A stretch of DNA of 64,000 bases. It comes from Siphonodentalium dalli (lineage: Eukaryota; Mollusca; Scaphopoda; Gadilida; Siphonodentaliidae). Below, one piece after another: positions 54,713 through 64,000 of the stretch (position 1 is its first letter; each line of letters opens with the position of its first letter). The notes below the pieces were generated by a model. It was not told where the DNA came from, did no database searches, and saw nothing but the letters and a program-made list of their open reading frames with translations. Position numbers and translations under genes: made by a program. The stretch covers positions 65,609,897 through 65,673,896 of the forward strand of contig CP136063.1 in NCBI GenBank assembly GCA_032622095.1, read 5' to 3'.

Positions 54713-56240
54713 TTCTGGGTACGGTTGGACGGTTTTGGCCGTACCAATATTTTGCTGGCAAAGGTGAATAATATACTTCTAACAGGACCAATGTTAATAA
54801 TCCTGTCATTCCCATCAGTATGCCCAATTAACTTATTACGAGTATTGGAACAACGAATTGATCATAATGTTTGATCAGTACACGTAGTTATGATAAGTTG
54901 CATCATGTTCCGTGTATATGTGTAGGCATGTGCGTGGTATAGATCTGGCGTTATATATAAACATCACGACCAATGGCCCTTTCAGTCATAACACAAACTC
55001 CTTTCCATATTATATTGGGCTGTATGGGCCTATTCCTAAGTTTAGCTCCATGGCTAAGCACTGTCAGGAAAGTGCATGGGCCAAATGTGTACGTGGTATT
55101 GACGTATGGATTTTGGTAAATTTAGTTGTTACGATACATGTATCGCCAACCGTAGGCATGTTACTATCATGTGCCAAATTCAGTCAATCAGGTATAGGCT
55201 ATAGAATTTTTGTTCAACCAGCTAGCACTCCACACTCCCCTCACCACACTCCCCTCACCAACTTCCTGCAGTGACATGGCTGCATCGGCGAATGTAATTA
55301 TGTGATTGTCACTCACTCATGTATATAATCTACTAGAAATACCACCGATGTCAGGATTTAGTTGATCTAACTCATTATTACAGTAAATATTACTTATTTC
55401 CATTTTTGTAACCACTTCTATATGCATGTATATATATCAGGAAACCAAAAGTAAAACGCGTCGTTTTGAATGCAATATTAAAAGATTTCCTCAGGGCAGG
55501 CCCCCGAACCCCCTCCTCTTGTGTTCTCTCCCACTCTTGTGTTCTCCCCTACTTGCTGCTTTGCAGCTCGGATAATGCTTCACAGCATATGTAAATTGTG
55601 CCCATATTATTCGGCCGTATGCATAATTGTATGACCGCTACTCCCCTGTATCCAACGCAATTTTGTCCGAGCTTTTATTCCTATATTTTTTTGTCAATTT
55701 TTTAAAAACTTGGCACATATATTTAGTACCATTTGAACCTGTGCACCTGCGATTATGAGGTCTATTTTACTATATTTGTGGAGTTATCCCTCTTTTTCAA
55801 TACAGGGGTATATCTTGTCCAAGCTTTTATTTTATTAATATAAGGACTAAGGATGAACCCTCTCTCTCTCTAAGACAACAGTTTCGATAACAACATATAT
55901 TTTATGAAACTTATAATGAGATCATGATTATATACATGCAGTTATCCCCAAAACATGCAAGAGACATATGCTGTCACATATATTCAACTAAATAACCTGT
56001 GCCACCTCCTGCACCCCTAGGCTGTGGACAGGGGGGGGGGGCACCTGTTTCTTTTGCATCCTTGCCTCCTGTGCCTTTGGTCCTGTTTGAGGGTATGACC
56101 TCCCCATTAAATAGGGAATACCACTGAATACTCAAGAGTTCTATATGCAATACCAGTTAAGATTAAGACTAGAATGCATTAAGACCACATGTATCATAAA
56201 CATGGACTGATGGGTGTACCAGTATTTCTCAAATAAGCTA
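54713..56240. other. No gene seen
   Basis: A 120-codon plus-strand ORF (54912-55274) lacks any recognisable motif. A G11 tract is at 56031-56041 and a TC-rich tract at about 55859-55872. Confidence 0.4.
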
Positions 56241-56244
56241 TCAC

Positions 56245-56400
56245 AAAACCTTCTTGTCGATCTCTTTCAATCCAAACAAATGAAGTAATTTATTGCACTA
56301 TTTCTCCGCACTTGCTTTGAGTAATATTTTGTAATGAGGTCTGACATTGATCGCTTTACAGCTTCAACAATATTTGTAAAACTTTAATTGGCATGGTCAC
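56245..56400 (-). pseudogene. Decayed duplicate of the exon at 56495-56665
   Basis: The minus strand shares ATTTGTAAAACTTTAAT-side context and peptides such as SMSDL and KASAEK with the intact-looking copy to the right, but with stops. Probably a tandem exon duplicate that has lost function. Confidence 0.45.
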
Positions 56401-56494
56401 GTGGGATGTTTGATTGGCTCAGGATGAACTAGAAGTATGAGGCATATAATAAAGTAAAATACAGTTTGAGGATAAGAATAATCTTATCACAAAC

Positions 56495-56665
56495 CTTCTT
56501 GTCGATCTATTTCAATCACCGAATTTTTGGCATGGTCCAGCAAATGAAGCATCTTCTCACACCTTTTCTCCCTGCTTGCTTTGTTCAATATTTTATAACG
56601 GAGGTCAGATAGACTCATCTTTACCGACTCATCAACATTTGCAGACCTCTGATTGTTCATCTCTG
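56495..56665 (-). CDS. Probable internal exon, 57 codons, helical/Lys-Glu-rich
   Basis: On the minus strand a pyrimidine-rich CTTTTCACCTCTTAG ends at the exon start, a good splice acceptor. The exon reads EMNNQRSANVDESVKMSLSD then LRYKILNKASREKRCEKMLH and on to EIDRQE, ending AAG before GTTTGTG, a plausible donor. Length 171 bp, a multiple of three. Predicted helical; no family recognised. The upstream neighbour on this strand is the duplicated exon region at 57.8-58.5 kb, so both could belong to one gene. Confidence 0.45.
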
Positions 56666-57190
56666 CTAAGAGGTGAAAAGAAGAATTTAAAAAGTTAAAT
56701 AAAGTTCAATAAATTTTTAAAATTCAAGTGTCAATGCTCTGCAGCTCAACTTTGTGGAATGTGAACATGAAAATTCGCTGGTTGATTTGAACACAAAATT
56801 AACAAGAGGTTGGATCATGGGGTGCTGTTGATGCATCCACGGACTACGATATTGGGCTATGTCGAATTCACATAAGAAAACTTTGACAAATCAAGCAGTT
56901 TTACAGCTTTAAGGAACTAAACAGTGAATCAACAAACCAACTTCAAAAGGAATATAAAAATTATCATTTTGGGATAATAAACTTCAAATGAAAAATACAA
57001 GCAACCCCATTGGTCAAACAGAAAAGGATGCATGTAAACCTGTTGATGCGGATATAAGTGGTCCTAGAATATATAATAAACAATAACTTAATACTCTGTC
57101 AGTTATTGATTTTCAGTGTGAGTAGTTTTATTGACACTTTTGTTGAATACAGCAACCAAAACATTCCCCACATGGTAATTTATGGTAGGC
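56666..57190. other. No gene seen
   Basis: AT-rich; would be intron if the exons at 56.5 and 58.2 kb belong together. Confidence 0.35.
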
Positions 57191-57194
57191 TTGG

Positions 57195-57278
57195 TTATTT
57201 AAGGAGGACCATAGCCCTTGCCCTCCTTGGGCCTCCTGAAACCAAATTAAGGAAGGCTATAATAGCCCTCCTTAAATA
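57195..57278. repeat. Imperfect inverted repeat
   Basis: TATTTAAGGAGGACCATAG pairs with CTATAATAGCCCTCCTTAAA around a CCTCCTTGGGCCTCC-rich loop. Confidence 0.5.
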
Positions 57279-57789
57279 GTCATGGCCCTCCTAAAATTTT
57301 TGAAAACCTTAAAAATCGACCATATTTTTACGTGTAGCCTCCTGCGATTTTCAAACGTACAGACCTGTGATATAAAGATCACTATATCTTTTCGTTTCGA
57401 TTGTATTCACGTTCCGTATTTTTATTTGAGTAATTGAACCGGATATTTTAGTTCTGTTTGTTGTTATTAAACATGCTTGTTACGATACAATATTAGAAAC
57501 ACAAATATGCTCATCCCATTAAATGTGACAACAGGTGATAAAACGTTAGTGACTGGTCCATCTACAACGTTGAGTACAATGTGATAGTTGGTCATTCTTT
57601 ATAGTGGAATACATTAGTTTATATCAAAACCTTCTCCTTACATTTTCTTAACCTGGGAAGGTATAATAACCCATGCTAACTATGGGCATTATCCCCATAA
57701 CAGAAATAACAAATAAAAATAAAATCCTCGCTCCCTTATCGATTCTCCAAAAAAAATTGCCTGAGAATCAAAACACATTTTTGTTTGAC
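57279..57789. other. No gene seen
   Basis: AT-rich sequence without exon-like stretches. Confidence 0.4.
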
Positions 57790-58150
57790 CTAATATATTA
57801 ATGTTGTCATTCATGACAAATATGACCAGTGTAACCATTTATTTCATGTCATAACCCTGACTGCACGTTACAGAAAATGTCAAAGTGTGAAAGCTTATGA
57901 TTTCTGGCATCTTCAAGGCAGGATACATCTCTACTATCTCAGTGGTAGAATGGCCTGAGATATAGGTATTTCTTGTCACCCTGGTATGTGCCTCACCCTG
58001 GTACGTGCCTCACCTTGGTACATGTCATCCAATCTTTCAAATGAGTAATCGATGGCCTCACCTTCTTGAGCTCGGTCCATCAGGAGCAAATATTGTTTCA
58101 CTCTGTAGTCATCTTCGTCATCTTCCACAGGCTCATTAAATTCCACTTAT
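57790..58150 (-). pseudogene. Decayed tandem duplicate of the exon at 58217-58520
   Basis: The minus strand contains EFNEPVEDDEDDYRVKQYLL and later a diverged, stop-containing version of the right-hand copy. An extra CCCTGGTACGTGCCTCAC duplication shifts the frame. The two segments are about 400 bp apart and alignable over most of their length. Confidence 0.5.
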
Positions 58151-58216
58151 AAATTCAGTAGCATGCCTCAATTGAATAAAAGTTTCAAAAAAATTATTAA
58201 CTTCAGTTAATATATT

Positions 58217-58520
58217 GATTTTGTCATTGATGACAAATATGACCAGTGTAACCATTTTTCATGTCATCATAACCCTGACTGCACGTTACAGAAAATGTCA
58301 AAGGGTGATAACTTATGATTTCTGGTATCTTCAAAGCCGGATACATCTGTATGATGTCAGTTGTGGAATGGCCTGAGATGTAGGCATTTCTTTTTACCCT
58401 CGTACGGGCCATCCAGTCACTCATATTAGTAATTGACGGCCTTATCTTCTTCATCTCAGTGGTCATCAGCAGCAAGTGTTGTTTTACACTGTACTCGTCT
58501 TCTACAGGCTCTTTGGGAGT
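58217..58520 (-). CDS. Uncharacterised exon, ~100 codons
   Basis: The minus strand after a TAG acceptor-like site reads TPKEPVEDEYSVKQHLLLMT then TEMKKIRPSITNMSDWMART, RVKRNAYISGHSTTDIIQMY and PALKIPEIISYHPLTFSVTC before stopping. The pattern (conserved Trp, basic RVKRN, then a helix ending YPALK.PE) resembles uncharacterised animal proteins in which a W/YPAL.-type motif follows a DNA- or protein-binding segment, but I cannot name the family. Its near copy at 57790-58150 is degraded. Confidence 0.45.
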
Positions 58521-58741
58521 CTAGTCATGAAATGGAAATGTTCACATCTTTAACAGGATGTGTGCCATCGCCTGCGGCATACCCCCCCACCTCCCCCCAT
58601 GTGGCATCCAAAACCTCCAGGTCGAAAATGAAAAAATTAAATCTGTTAAAAATCAGTCCGAATCCATATTCAAATTATTGTTATCTGTATCTAAAGCTGA
58701 GAAACTAACGTACCAAATTCGGACACGATCCAACATCCCAC
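58521..58741. other. No gene seen
   Basis: Contains ACCTCCCCCCATGTGG-type C-rich sequence; ORFs of 62 and 91 codons overlap without a domain. Confidence 0.35.
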
Positions 58742-59135
58742 ACTAAAGTTATCAGTAAACCTAAAAAAAAGTCAAACAAGAACTGTAACTCTGGTAAAAA
58801 TTACGAAGCCAAATTGAAACTTTATTTGTATTTTAAGCTGAAAAACCCACATACCGAATTAGGTTCCAGTCCGATACACCAAACTAAACACATGTATTAA
58901 AGTTATCATAGAGTCTGGAAACATCAAAATGGCAAATTTCAAATAAAACAGGAACCATATCAGGTAAAAATCATTGGAACTTGAACTATATTTTAAGCCG
59001 AGAACCCACATACCAAATTTGGTTTCCATCTGATCACCCAAACTAAAGTTATCATCTATAAACAAAAGTGTGACAGATGGATTGCCTGACTGACTGACAG
59101 GCCCCTGGTGATGGTACATGTACGGTATGATGTAC
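58742..59135 (+). mobile_element. Pearl-like element with GACT microsatellite
   Basis: Three diverged ~150-bp units share CACTAAAGTTATCA, AAGCTGAGAA and CCACATACCAAATT. They lead into GCCTGACTGACTGACAGG and a stem-loop GGTACATGTAC..GATGTACCCCC. Same order as 7560-8525 but with a different tetranucleotide. Confidence 0.5.
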
Positions 59136-59407
59136 CCCCAAATAGTGCTACTCTAACATAGGGACACTTTTAAAGTTTTATTTCCTCATGTTCTCTGTGA
59201 ACTTACTGGGGGAGAGCTGTATAAATATTGTTGATAGAAGACAGATCTAACTATCTGGTAATATTTACATTTGTATCATAAGACCTTCGTACAATCTTGT
59301 TATCTGCCATTTTTTGGTGAGCTCCACCACCCCTTGTGAATATCTCACGTGTTTTCACAATGTCTGGATCATCTGTTATAGTTTTCCTTGAGCGCTTCAT
59401 CTTTTCT

Positions 59408-59917
59408 TTAACCCTTTACCCAACAGAACGGCCCTGTGCCAATGCATTCTCTTATATATGCGAGTCGACCATAGGTCGCCTCGCATATATAAGAGAATGC
59501 ATTGACTTAACATACTAAAAATGATAAAATTGTCAAAGAATGTAGAAAAATATTATAAAAATTGTTAAAAATGTAAGAATTTTTTTTAAATTGTTAAAGA
59601 ATGTAAGAAAAAAATGGTAAAGTGTTAAATTTTTTTTTTTTTTTAGGCCAATGCATTCTCATATATGCGAGGCGACCTATGGTCGACTCGCATATATAAG
59701 AGAATGCATTGGCACAGGGCATAACTGTAACTATCACAATGTGGTCAAGGAGCCGGTTCCAATGATATCCATATTTGTATGGTTCTATTGAGACAGACCG
59801 AAGATATTTTAGGCTGTTGAAGCTTTATTTGGCCGGTTTTGGCCGGTTTGTTGGGTAAAGGATTGATATATAAGAGAATGCATTGGCACAGGGCCATTCT
59901 GTTGGGTAAATGGTTAA
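59408..59917. mobile_element. Twin-hairpin TTAA MITE, copy 4 (rearranged)
   Basis: TTAA on both sides. Left end and hairpins as in the other copies, but the AT-rich spacer between them is longer (a duplicated AAATTGTTAAAGAATGTA block). The right end is partly duplicated: a first TTGGGTAAAGGATTG is followed by another ATATAAGAGAATGCATTGGC...TTCTGTTGGGTAAATGG end. Confidence 0.8.
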
Positions 59918-59954
59918 TGAGAGATGTGTAAGAGATTAAATGCAAAAAATAGCT

Positions 59955-60392
59955 TCAATCAATGGATCATATCCAGCTTCCTTCATCATTTTGCAATCTT
60001 AATGAAACATAATAGGTGTGAGGACAGCATTACTCACACATTTATTTGATATACATCTTGGTTGGTCCATATCTTGAGTCCAATTCAGTCGAAGAGAGTT
60101 TGTGAATAATCTCGAGGCAATCCAGTCGAAGAGAGTTTGTGAATAATCTCTTGGCAATTCAGTCGCAGAGAGTTTGTGAATAATCTCGAGGCAATCCAGT
60201 CGAGGAGAGTTTGTGAATAATCTTGAGTCCAATCCAGAAGTTTCCACACAGGGAAGTCTCTCCGAATCCAACCTCGTACTCGACCCAACCTCTGTAAAAG
60301 GATGTGGTGTTGCTGAACCTCGTACTCGACCCAACCTCTGTAGAAGGATGTGGTGTCACCTTAGCCACTTGTGAGTCTTTTTGAGCCACTTC
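59955..60392 (-). pseudogene. Fibrinogen-domain remnant, second locus
   Basis: The minus strand carries TTSFYRGWVEYEVGFGETSL then CGNFWIGLKIIHKLSSTG, matching 42167-42408. It has its own 46-bp duplication of the FYRGWVEYEV segment, so the frame is broken there too. After IIHKLS a 37-bp unit (GAGAGTTTGTGAATAATCTC on the plus strand) is repeated four times, each step changing the frame. It ends with the same CVSNAVLTPIMFH and DCK..KEAGYD link as the 42-kb locus. The CDMTT start is missing. Confidence 0.75.
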
Positions 60393-60847
60393 TCATTTAT
60401 TTAGCCGCTATTTTTCAACCCATAATTTTTGGAGCCACATAGATTAAGAAATGTTACCGAAGGTTGTTCTGCACTACATGTATTTCTGAAAAGACTGCAA
60501 ACTTACCTGACACTGACAGGGCTTTTTATAACGAAAGGACTGTCACATGTCTTGGTCTAATGGAAGTTGAACCTGATCGGTTTGACTGTGCGCCTACTTT
60601 AGGTACTTCGTACCAATTTTCGATTTTTCGTCTAGAATCTTGCAAGCAAGAAATATATAACCATTAGTTCATTCAGTGTCCAAGATAATTATTAGGAGTT
60701 ACTTTTTTTGGAGCCACACAGATTGAGAAATTTTACCGACGGTTGTTCTGCACTACATGTATTTCTGAAATCTAAATATTTTTTTTACGATTCATGTTTA
60801 GCATTTGAATGTTCAAGTTATGGCCACATGTACTCATGTAAAATCCG
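60393..60847. repeat. Direct repeat GGAGCCACA..TTTCTGAAA, two copies
   Basis: About 60 bp (GAGCCACATAGATTAAGAAA... to GTATTTCTGAAA) at about 60431-60490 and 60711-60771. No coding sequence recognised between. Confidence 0.6.
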
Positions 60848-60855
60848 CTATCAAA

Positions 60856-62189
60856 TAGAGATGGGAGGTTGTGAAAATTTGCATTGGTTACGGTTTCGGT
60901 TGTGGAAAAAGAGCTGAGTCTCGGTTTCGGTTTTTATTAAAAATGACTAATGTGAACAAAATCTAATTATGCTTCATCATATTACAAAGAAAACACACCA
61001 ATTTTATCACCATAACTTGTGAGGTACATGTCCTTTTATAATTGTAAATTATGTGTCATATTGTTACTATTATATTGTTAATGTCCATGTCCAGTGGCAG
61101 TGCTAGAATGCAAGTGAGTCTGTGTATTTTGTATGACTGCAATTCAGCATCATATGATAATAAGTGCTTTCAATTTTCAAAACGTTTGCCTCACAACCTG
61201 TACAGATATGATTCATATGATAAACATCAGTCATAAAAAGTTTTCCCAACTCGGGCCAACTGATACTCTAGCGTGGACGGTGGAGCATAATTATTCAGCT
61301 CCCATCTGATTTTACAGGTGGAAATATGTTATTATATCATAACAAGCTCAGCCTCGTATCAGACTTTAGAGGAGGGCGATTTCCCACAACAAGGAGAACA
61401 AGCCGATTAGCCGAAGAGGGAAGACAGTTAATTCCAATCTACATAGTTTTTATGAACCCTACTCTAAAACAGTTTTGGTGTCTCGTGGTGTCAGACTTAT
61501 TGTTATTGCCTACTCTGTGGTACGCAAACGTTGTTTGGTTTTAGAGTTGTCCTTCCTCAAGGCTTCCTGTATTGGAACCTCATAGCAGGGAACTTAAAAG
61601 CGACTGCTAGATAGAGTTATCCTCCTTTCACTCCCTGCATGTAGTACTCGACCAAAGTGTTGGTACATTCCATGGGCAGTAACTCTAATCTATTAATACA
61701 GAACAGCTGACGCGAAAACACGTGTTTGTATTTCAAAATCTCACAGACTATGACAATTCACTCAAGAATGAATAAATTTGTATTATGTGTATTTTGGCCC
61801 GTATATTAAAAACACTTATTGGGGGTTGGGGGGTGGGCCGGTGGGGTTATGTGCGAATTAAGCCTAATTTATATTGTTGTTTTCAACAGTTCACTTACTT
61901 GTGCTGGTCGTTTTTTAGCCGATCGCCGATCTTCCAAAACTTTCTTCAAATCTCTAAACTCAGATTTATGTCAGGACTCGACATGACGTTTCAGGTTACT
62001 CGTGTTGCCGTGCTCTGCTACGATCTCCTTTCTGCATATATTACAGGCGGCACACTTAGATCTCTTATCTTTCTTTGAAAAATATTTCCACACAGGACTA
62101 CGGGTTTTCCCAACTTACCACGGTTGTCATTTCCGGTTTTTCCCGACAACCGAAACCGAACTGATTCCACGGTTAACCGCCCATCTCTA
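60856..62189. mobile_element. Internally deleted hAT transposon with 8-bp target duplication
   Basis: TAGAGATGGGAGGTT at the left and AACCGCCCATCTCTA at the right, flanked by exact CTATCAAA (60848-60855 and 62190-62197). Subterminal GGTTTCGGTTGT / CGACAACCGAAACCGAA are also inverted. A BED zinc finger remnant is at 61880-62115 on the minus strand. The catalytic and dimerisation parts of a hAT transposase are not present in 1334 bp. Confidence 0.85.
61880..62115 (-). pseudogene. BED zinc finger of a hAT transposase, broken by a stop
   Basis: The minus strand encodes SPVWKYFSKKDKRSKCAACN then ICRKEIVAEHGNTSNLKRHV, a stop, and then HKSEFRDLKKVLEDRRSAKK. This is the BED pattern: W.YF near the start, C..C, TSNLKRH and a second His four residues on. 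The premature stop lies just before the last zinc-binding His. BED fingers bind DNA in hAT transposases and in the domesticated ZBED proteins. The position next to the right TIR fits an N-terminal finger of a minus-strand transposase gene. Confidence 0.8.
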
Positions 62190-62681
62190 CTATCAAAAGA
62201 TAGTGTACTAACAATTGTTACAAGCTTATGTTACTGTCGGTGAGAAATATAAGGCCAAAAAAAATTAATTAATTGATTCTCAGACAATTTTTTTCTTCAA
62301 ATGAATGAGGGAGGGCAGTTTTTATTTTTATTTTTTATTTCCAGCGGCCAGTTCAGACATACATCTGGCATCCCCGAAATCAAGACCAGAAGGCTCAATT
62401 AATTGTGGAATCATTATAATTGAAACTGCGAACCAATAAACAAAACAAAACAACAGACTAGTAGTGAAATAAAACTGGAAAAGTGTATAAAATAAAATAT
62501 ATGCATTGAAGTATCCTACTTCTAAAATAACATCGAGGTTGTTCCTCTTAAAGCTAAGCAAATGAAAGGACGGAATATGGAATGATTATATTAAATATAG
62601 TGAGGTATTAAACTGATGTTTGCCATTCACACTGTTTAAATGCGTCTTGGGAAATTGCAGACATGCTCATTTTGCCTTGTT
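62190..62681. other. No gene seen
   Basis: AT-rich; one 77-codon minus-strand ORF with hydrophobic composition but no motif. Confidence 0.4.
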
Positions 62682-63167
62682 TCATTTAGCTTTCAACTTC
62701 TCCTGTTTCTCACTAGAGAAGTTGCGCTTACGAGATAGCACTGTCTGAAATTTTTCAAGACACGTCTTACACTGTGGATGGCAACCATCAACCTTGTCCA
62801 AATCTTCCATTCCACCACATTTTATGCAGATGTCTGGGAAGGATTTACAGCTGAAATCTGGAATTTCGATTTGGTCAGAGCATTTAAAGTTCTGGCGAAC
62901 ATACACCCTCTCAAGAATGCGGTTTATTGTAGGTGCTTTTGGGTGCATGAGCTCTTTAAGTGTGGAACCAAATGAATAGTCATAAAGTTCGAGAAAACGG
63001 TCTAGCACAGCCAAGTCATTGACATTGACTTTTTTATCACCATAAAGCAACCTGGATTTATCACATTCAGTGCACTTCAAAACTCGTTTGACATTATTCG
63101 CAGTCTGTCGGTATCCACTCGGCCGATTCATCCTCATCAATGAATATTTTTTCGGCCATTTGCCCAA
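62682..63167 (-). CDS. Zinc-ribbon-like uncharacterised protein, 161 codons (possibly transposon-linked)
   Basis: The frame contains ANNVKRVLKCTECDKSRLLY, then a middle part with VYVRQNFKCSDQIEIPDF, then ICIKCGG and CHPQCKTCLEK. The C..C pairs (KCTEC, CIKC, C...C..C) suggest two zinc-binding modules. Uncharacterised proteins with a KC.EC.K.R..Y module followed by a VYVR..L.C..PIE.P stretch and a second Cys cluster are, to my memory, frequent in cnidarian and mollusc genomes, often in repetitive contexts; this is recall, not a search result. It ends in a Lys-rich tail. In another frame the sequence upstream of the ATG is also protein-like (MAEKIFIDEDESAEWIP), so the true N-terminus may lie further right with a frameshift or intron between. 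Confidence 0.5.
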   Translation of the reverse strand: MGKWPKKYSLMRMNRPSGYRQTANNVKRVLKCTECDKSRLLYGDKKVNVNDLAVLDRFLELYDYSFGSTLKELMHPKAPTINRILERVYVRQNFKCSDQIEIPDFSCKSFPDICIKCGGMEDLDKVDGCHPQCKTCLEKFQTVLSRKRNFSSEKQEKLKAK

Positions 63168-63597
63168 TTGTTTTATCGCATTCTATGGACAATACAGCCC
63201 ATTTTCTGACAATTTTGTCACGAAATATAATTTGGTATATCAACAACATCATGTTTTTTCAAATCACGGAATTTGCCGGTGAAGAAACGGCACGACTCGT
63301 TTGTTTGTGAACTTATAAATAACTGTAAATAATGCAACCTGCTTTAATGAATGACATTAGTTCGCTTTATTTAATCATGTTTTTTGCGTAAATACCGAGG
63401 CCTATCATCTCCCCAGCAACGCACTGCCATAACTCGCCGTAGTTCATTTTGAAGTGGTATTCCTGTCATAATTATTACATTACCACGTGCTAAAAGCGTA
63501 AACCGGAAATAGCAAATTCCGGTGGTGGGGGGGGGGGGGGGGGGGGTGGAGGAAGGGACTACTCCTTGAGAAATAGTGCTCGGCTGATTTTGTTTAT
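63168..63597. other. No gene seen; G20 tract at 63527-63546
   Basis: The longest uninterrupted G run of the window lies here, just left of repeat R1 copy c. Confidence 0.5.
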
Positions 63598-63775
63598 CCC
63601 GGTGCTCTATCGAGTGTTTTGTAATTTTCGTGATAAAAACTTCAATAAAACAAGATCAGGTGTATATATTGTATTTTTCAAAGTGCCGTCATATAGCTAT
63701 AGTCACGACCCAAACTAATGGTGGTTTTCCCTTTATTTGACTCTTTGAAGCCGTCATCGTCAAGAAGATAAGATT
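63598..63775. repeat. Dispersed repeat R1, copy c
   Basis: TCCCGGTGCTCTATCGAGTG onward, as at 41540 and 42566, with more substitutions. Confidence 0.7.
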
Positions 63776-63779
63776 TTTC

Positions 63780-64000
63780 TATTGAAATAACATTCAATTC
63801 CCAAACACATTCCAGAGTCATTATTTGTAGGAAAGAGCTTATGTATTAGTTCCCACCTTTCATGAAAGATGCAATATTGTTTGGAGGCAAATATTATCAA
63901 TAAAAGTCTGTTAGCTGATCATTTGCTGGAAGACGGTTCACCCACCACCCGCTGCTGCCACGAACTGCTTGTCTCTCCTCACCGCCACCTGGAGTGATTC
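63780..64000 (-). pseudogene. Third copy of the fibrinogen-associated segment, cut by the window edge
   Basis: The minus strand reads ITPGGGEERQAV and later NRLPANDQLTDFY, ASFMKGGN and TLECVWELN. It is collinear with 41880-42110 but with its own stops. The DCK start would lie beyond 64000. Confidence 0.5.

Noticed and set aside
54912-55274. 120-codon plus-strand ORF
   Set aside because: No recognisable motif, no splice context and an ordinary amino-acid composition for random AT-rich DNA.

Overview
This is a eukaryotic, almost certainly metazoan, window: AT-rich, without operons, with no complete multi-exon gene that I can assemble, and densely packed with small DNA transposons, foldback elements and tandem repeats. 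Several signs point to a lophotrochozoan, most likely a mollusc, but no species can be named. These signs are: recurrent elements that combine a terminal hairpin, a GTCC/ACGG-type tetranucleotide microsatellite and ~150-190 bp tandem units (the layout described for bivalve 'pearl'/CvA elements); fibrinogen-related and thrombospondin-1 exon fragments; and a tRNA-derived SINE.

Layout. 0-9.3 kb: small inverted-repeat elements, a near-perfect 142-bp hairpin, and a pearl-like tandem element at 7.56-8.53 kb. 9.3-15 kb: three TTAA-flanked elements, a long-TIR element, and a minus-strand coiled-coil pseudogene at 12.7-14.9 kb whose reading frame is split by two MITEs. 15.76-21.38 kb: a giant (5.6 kb) foldback structure whose centre holds a 1.49-kb element. 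The TIRs of that central element carry arrays totalling 24 copies of an 18-bp palindrome centred on ACTTAAGT. 22.8-30 kb: tandem repeats and inverted repeats. 30.2-36.4 kb: pogo-like MITEs, a hAT-like element nested in a TTAA element, a mariner-like element, a twin-hairpin MITE, a hAT MITE and a SINE. 36.9-45.6 kb: pearl-like arrays, two copies of a 9-bp-TSD (MULE-like) element, TSP1 and fibrinogen-domain exon remnants on the minus strand, and a 51-bp minisatellite. 45.7-50.5 kb: a Cys-rich gag-like ORF and an uncharacterised minus-strand coding stretch. 50.5-53.3 kb: a ~190-bp tandem array. 56-60.4 kb: tandemly duplicated coding-like exons and a second fibrinogen remnant. 60.86-62.19 kb: an internally deleted hAT transposon that keeps a broken BED finger. 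62.7-63.2 kb: a zinc-ribbon-like ORF. 63.6-64 kb: a third copy of the fibrinogen-associated segment.

What works together: no intact autonomous transposase is visible, so the elements are non-autonomous and must have been mobilised in trans. Several insertions keep exact target-site duplications (TTAA; 9-bp; 8-bp; 14-bp), so they can be delimited to the base. The coding remnants are almost all on the minus strand and look like pseudogene or exon debris. The most unusual structures are the palindrome-array element, the twin mirror-image hairpin MITE (four full copies and one partial), and the coiled-coil exon where removing two MITEs in silico restores one continuous frame across both insertion sites.
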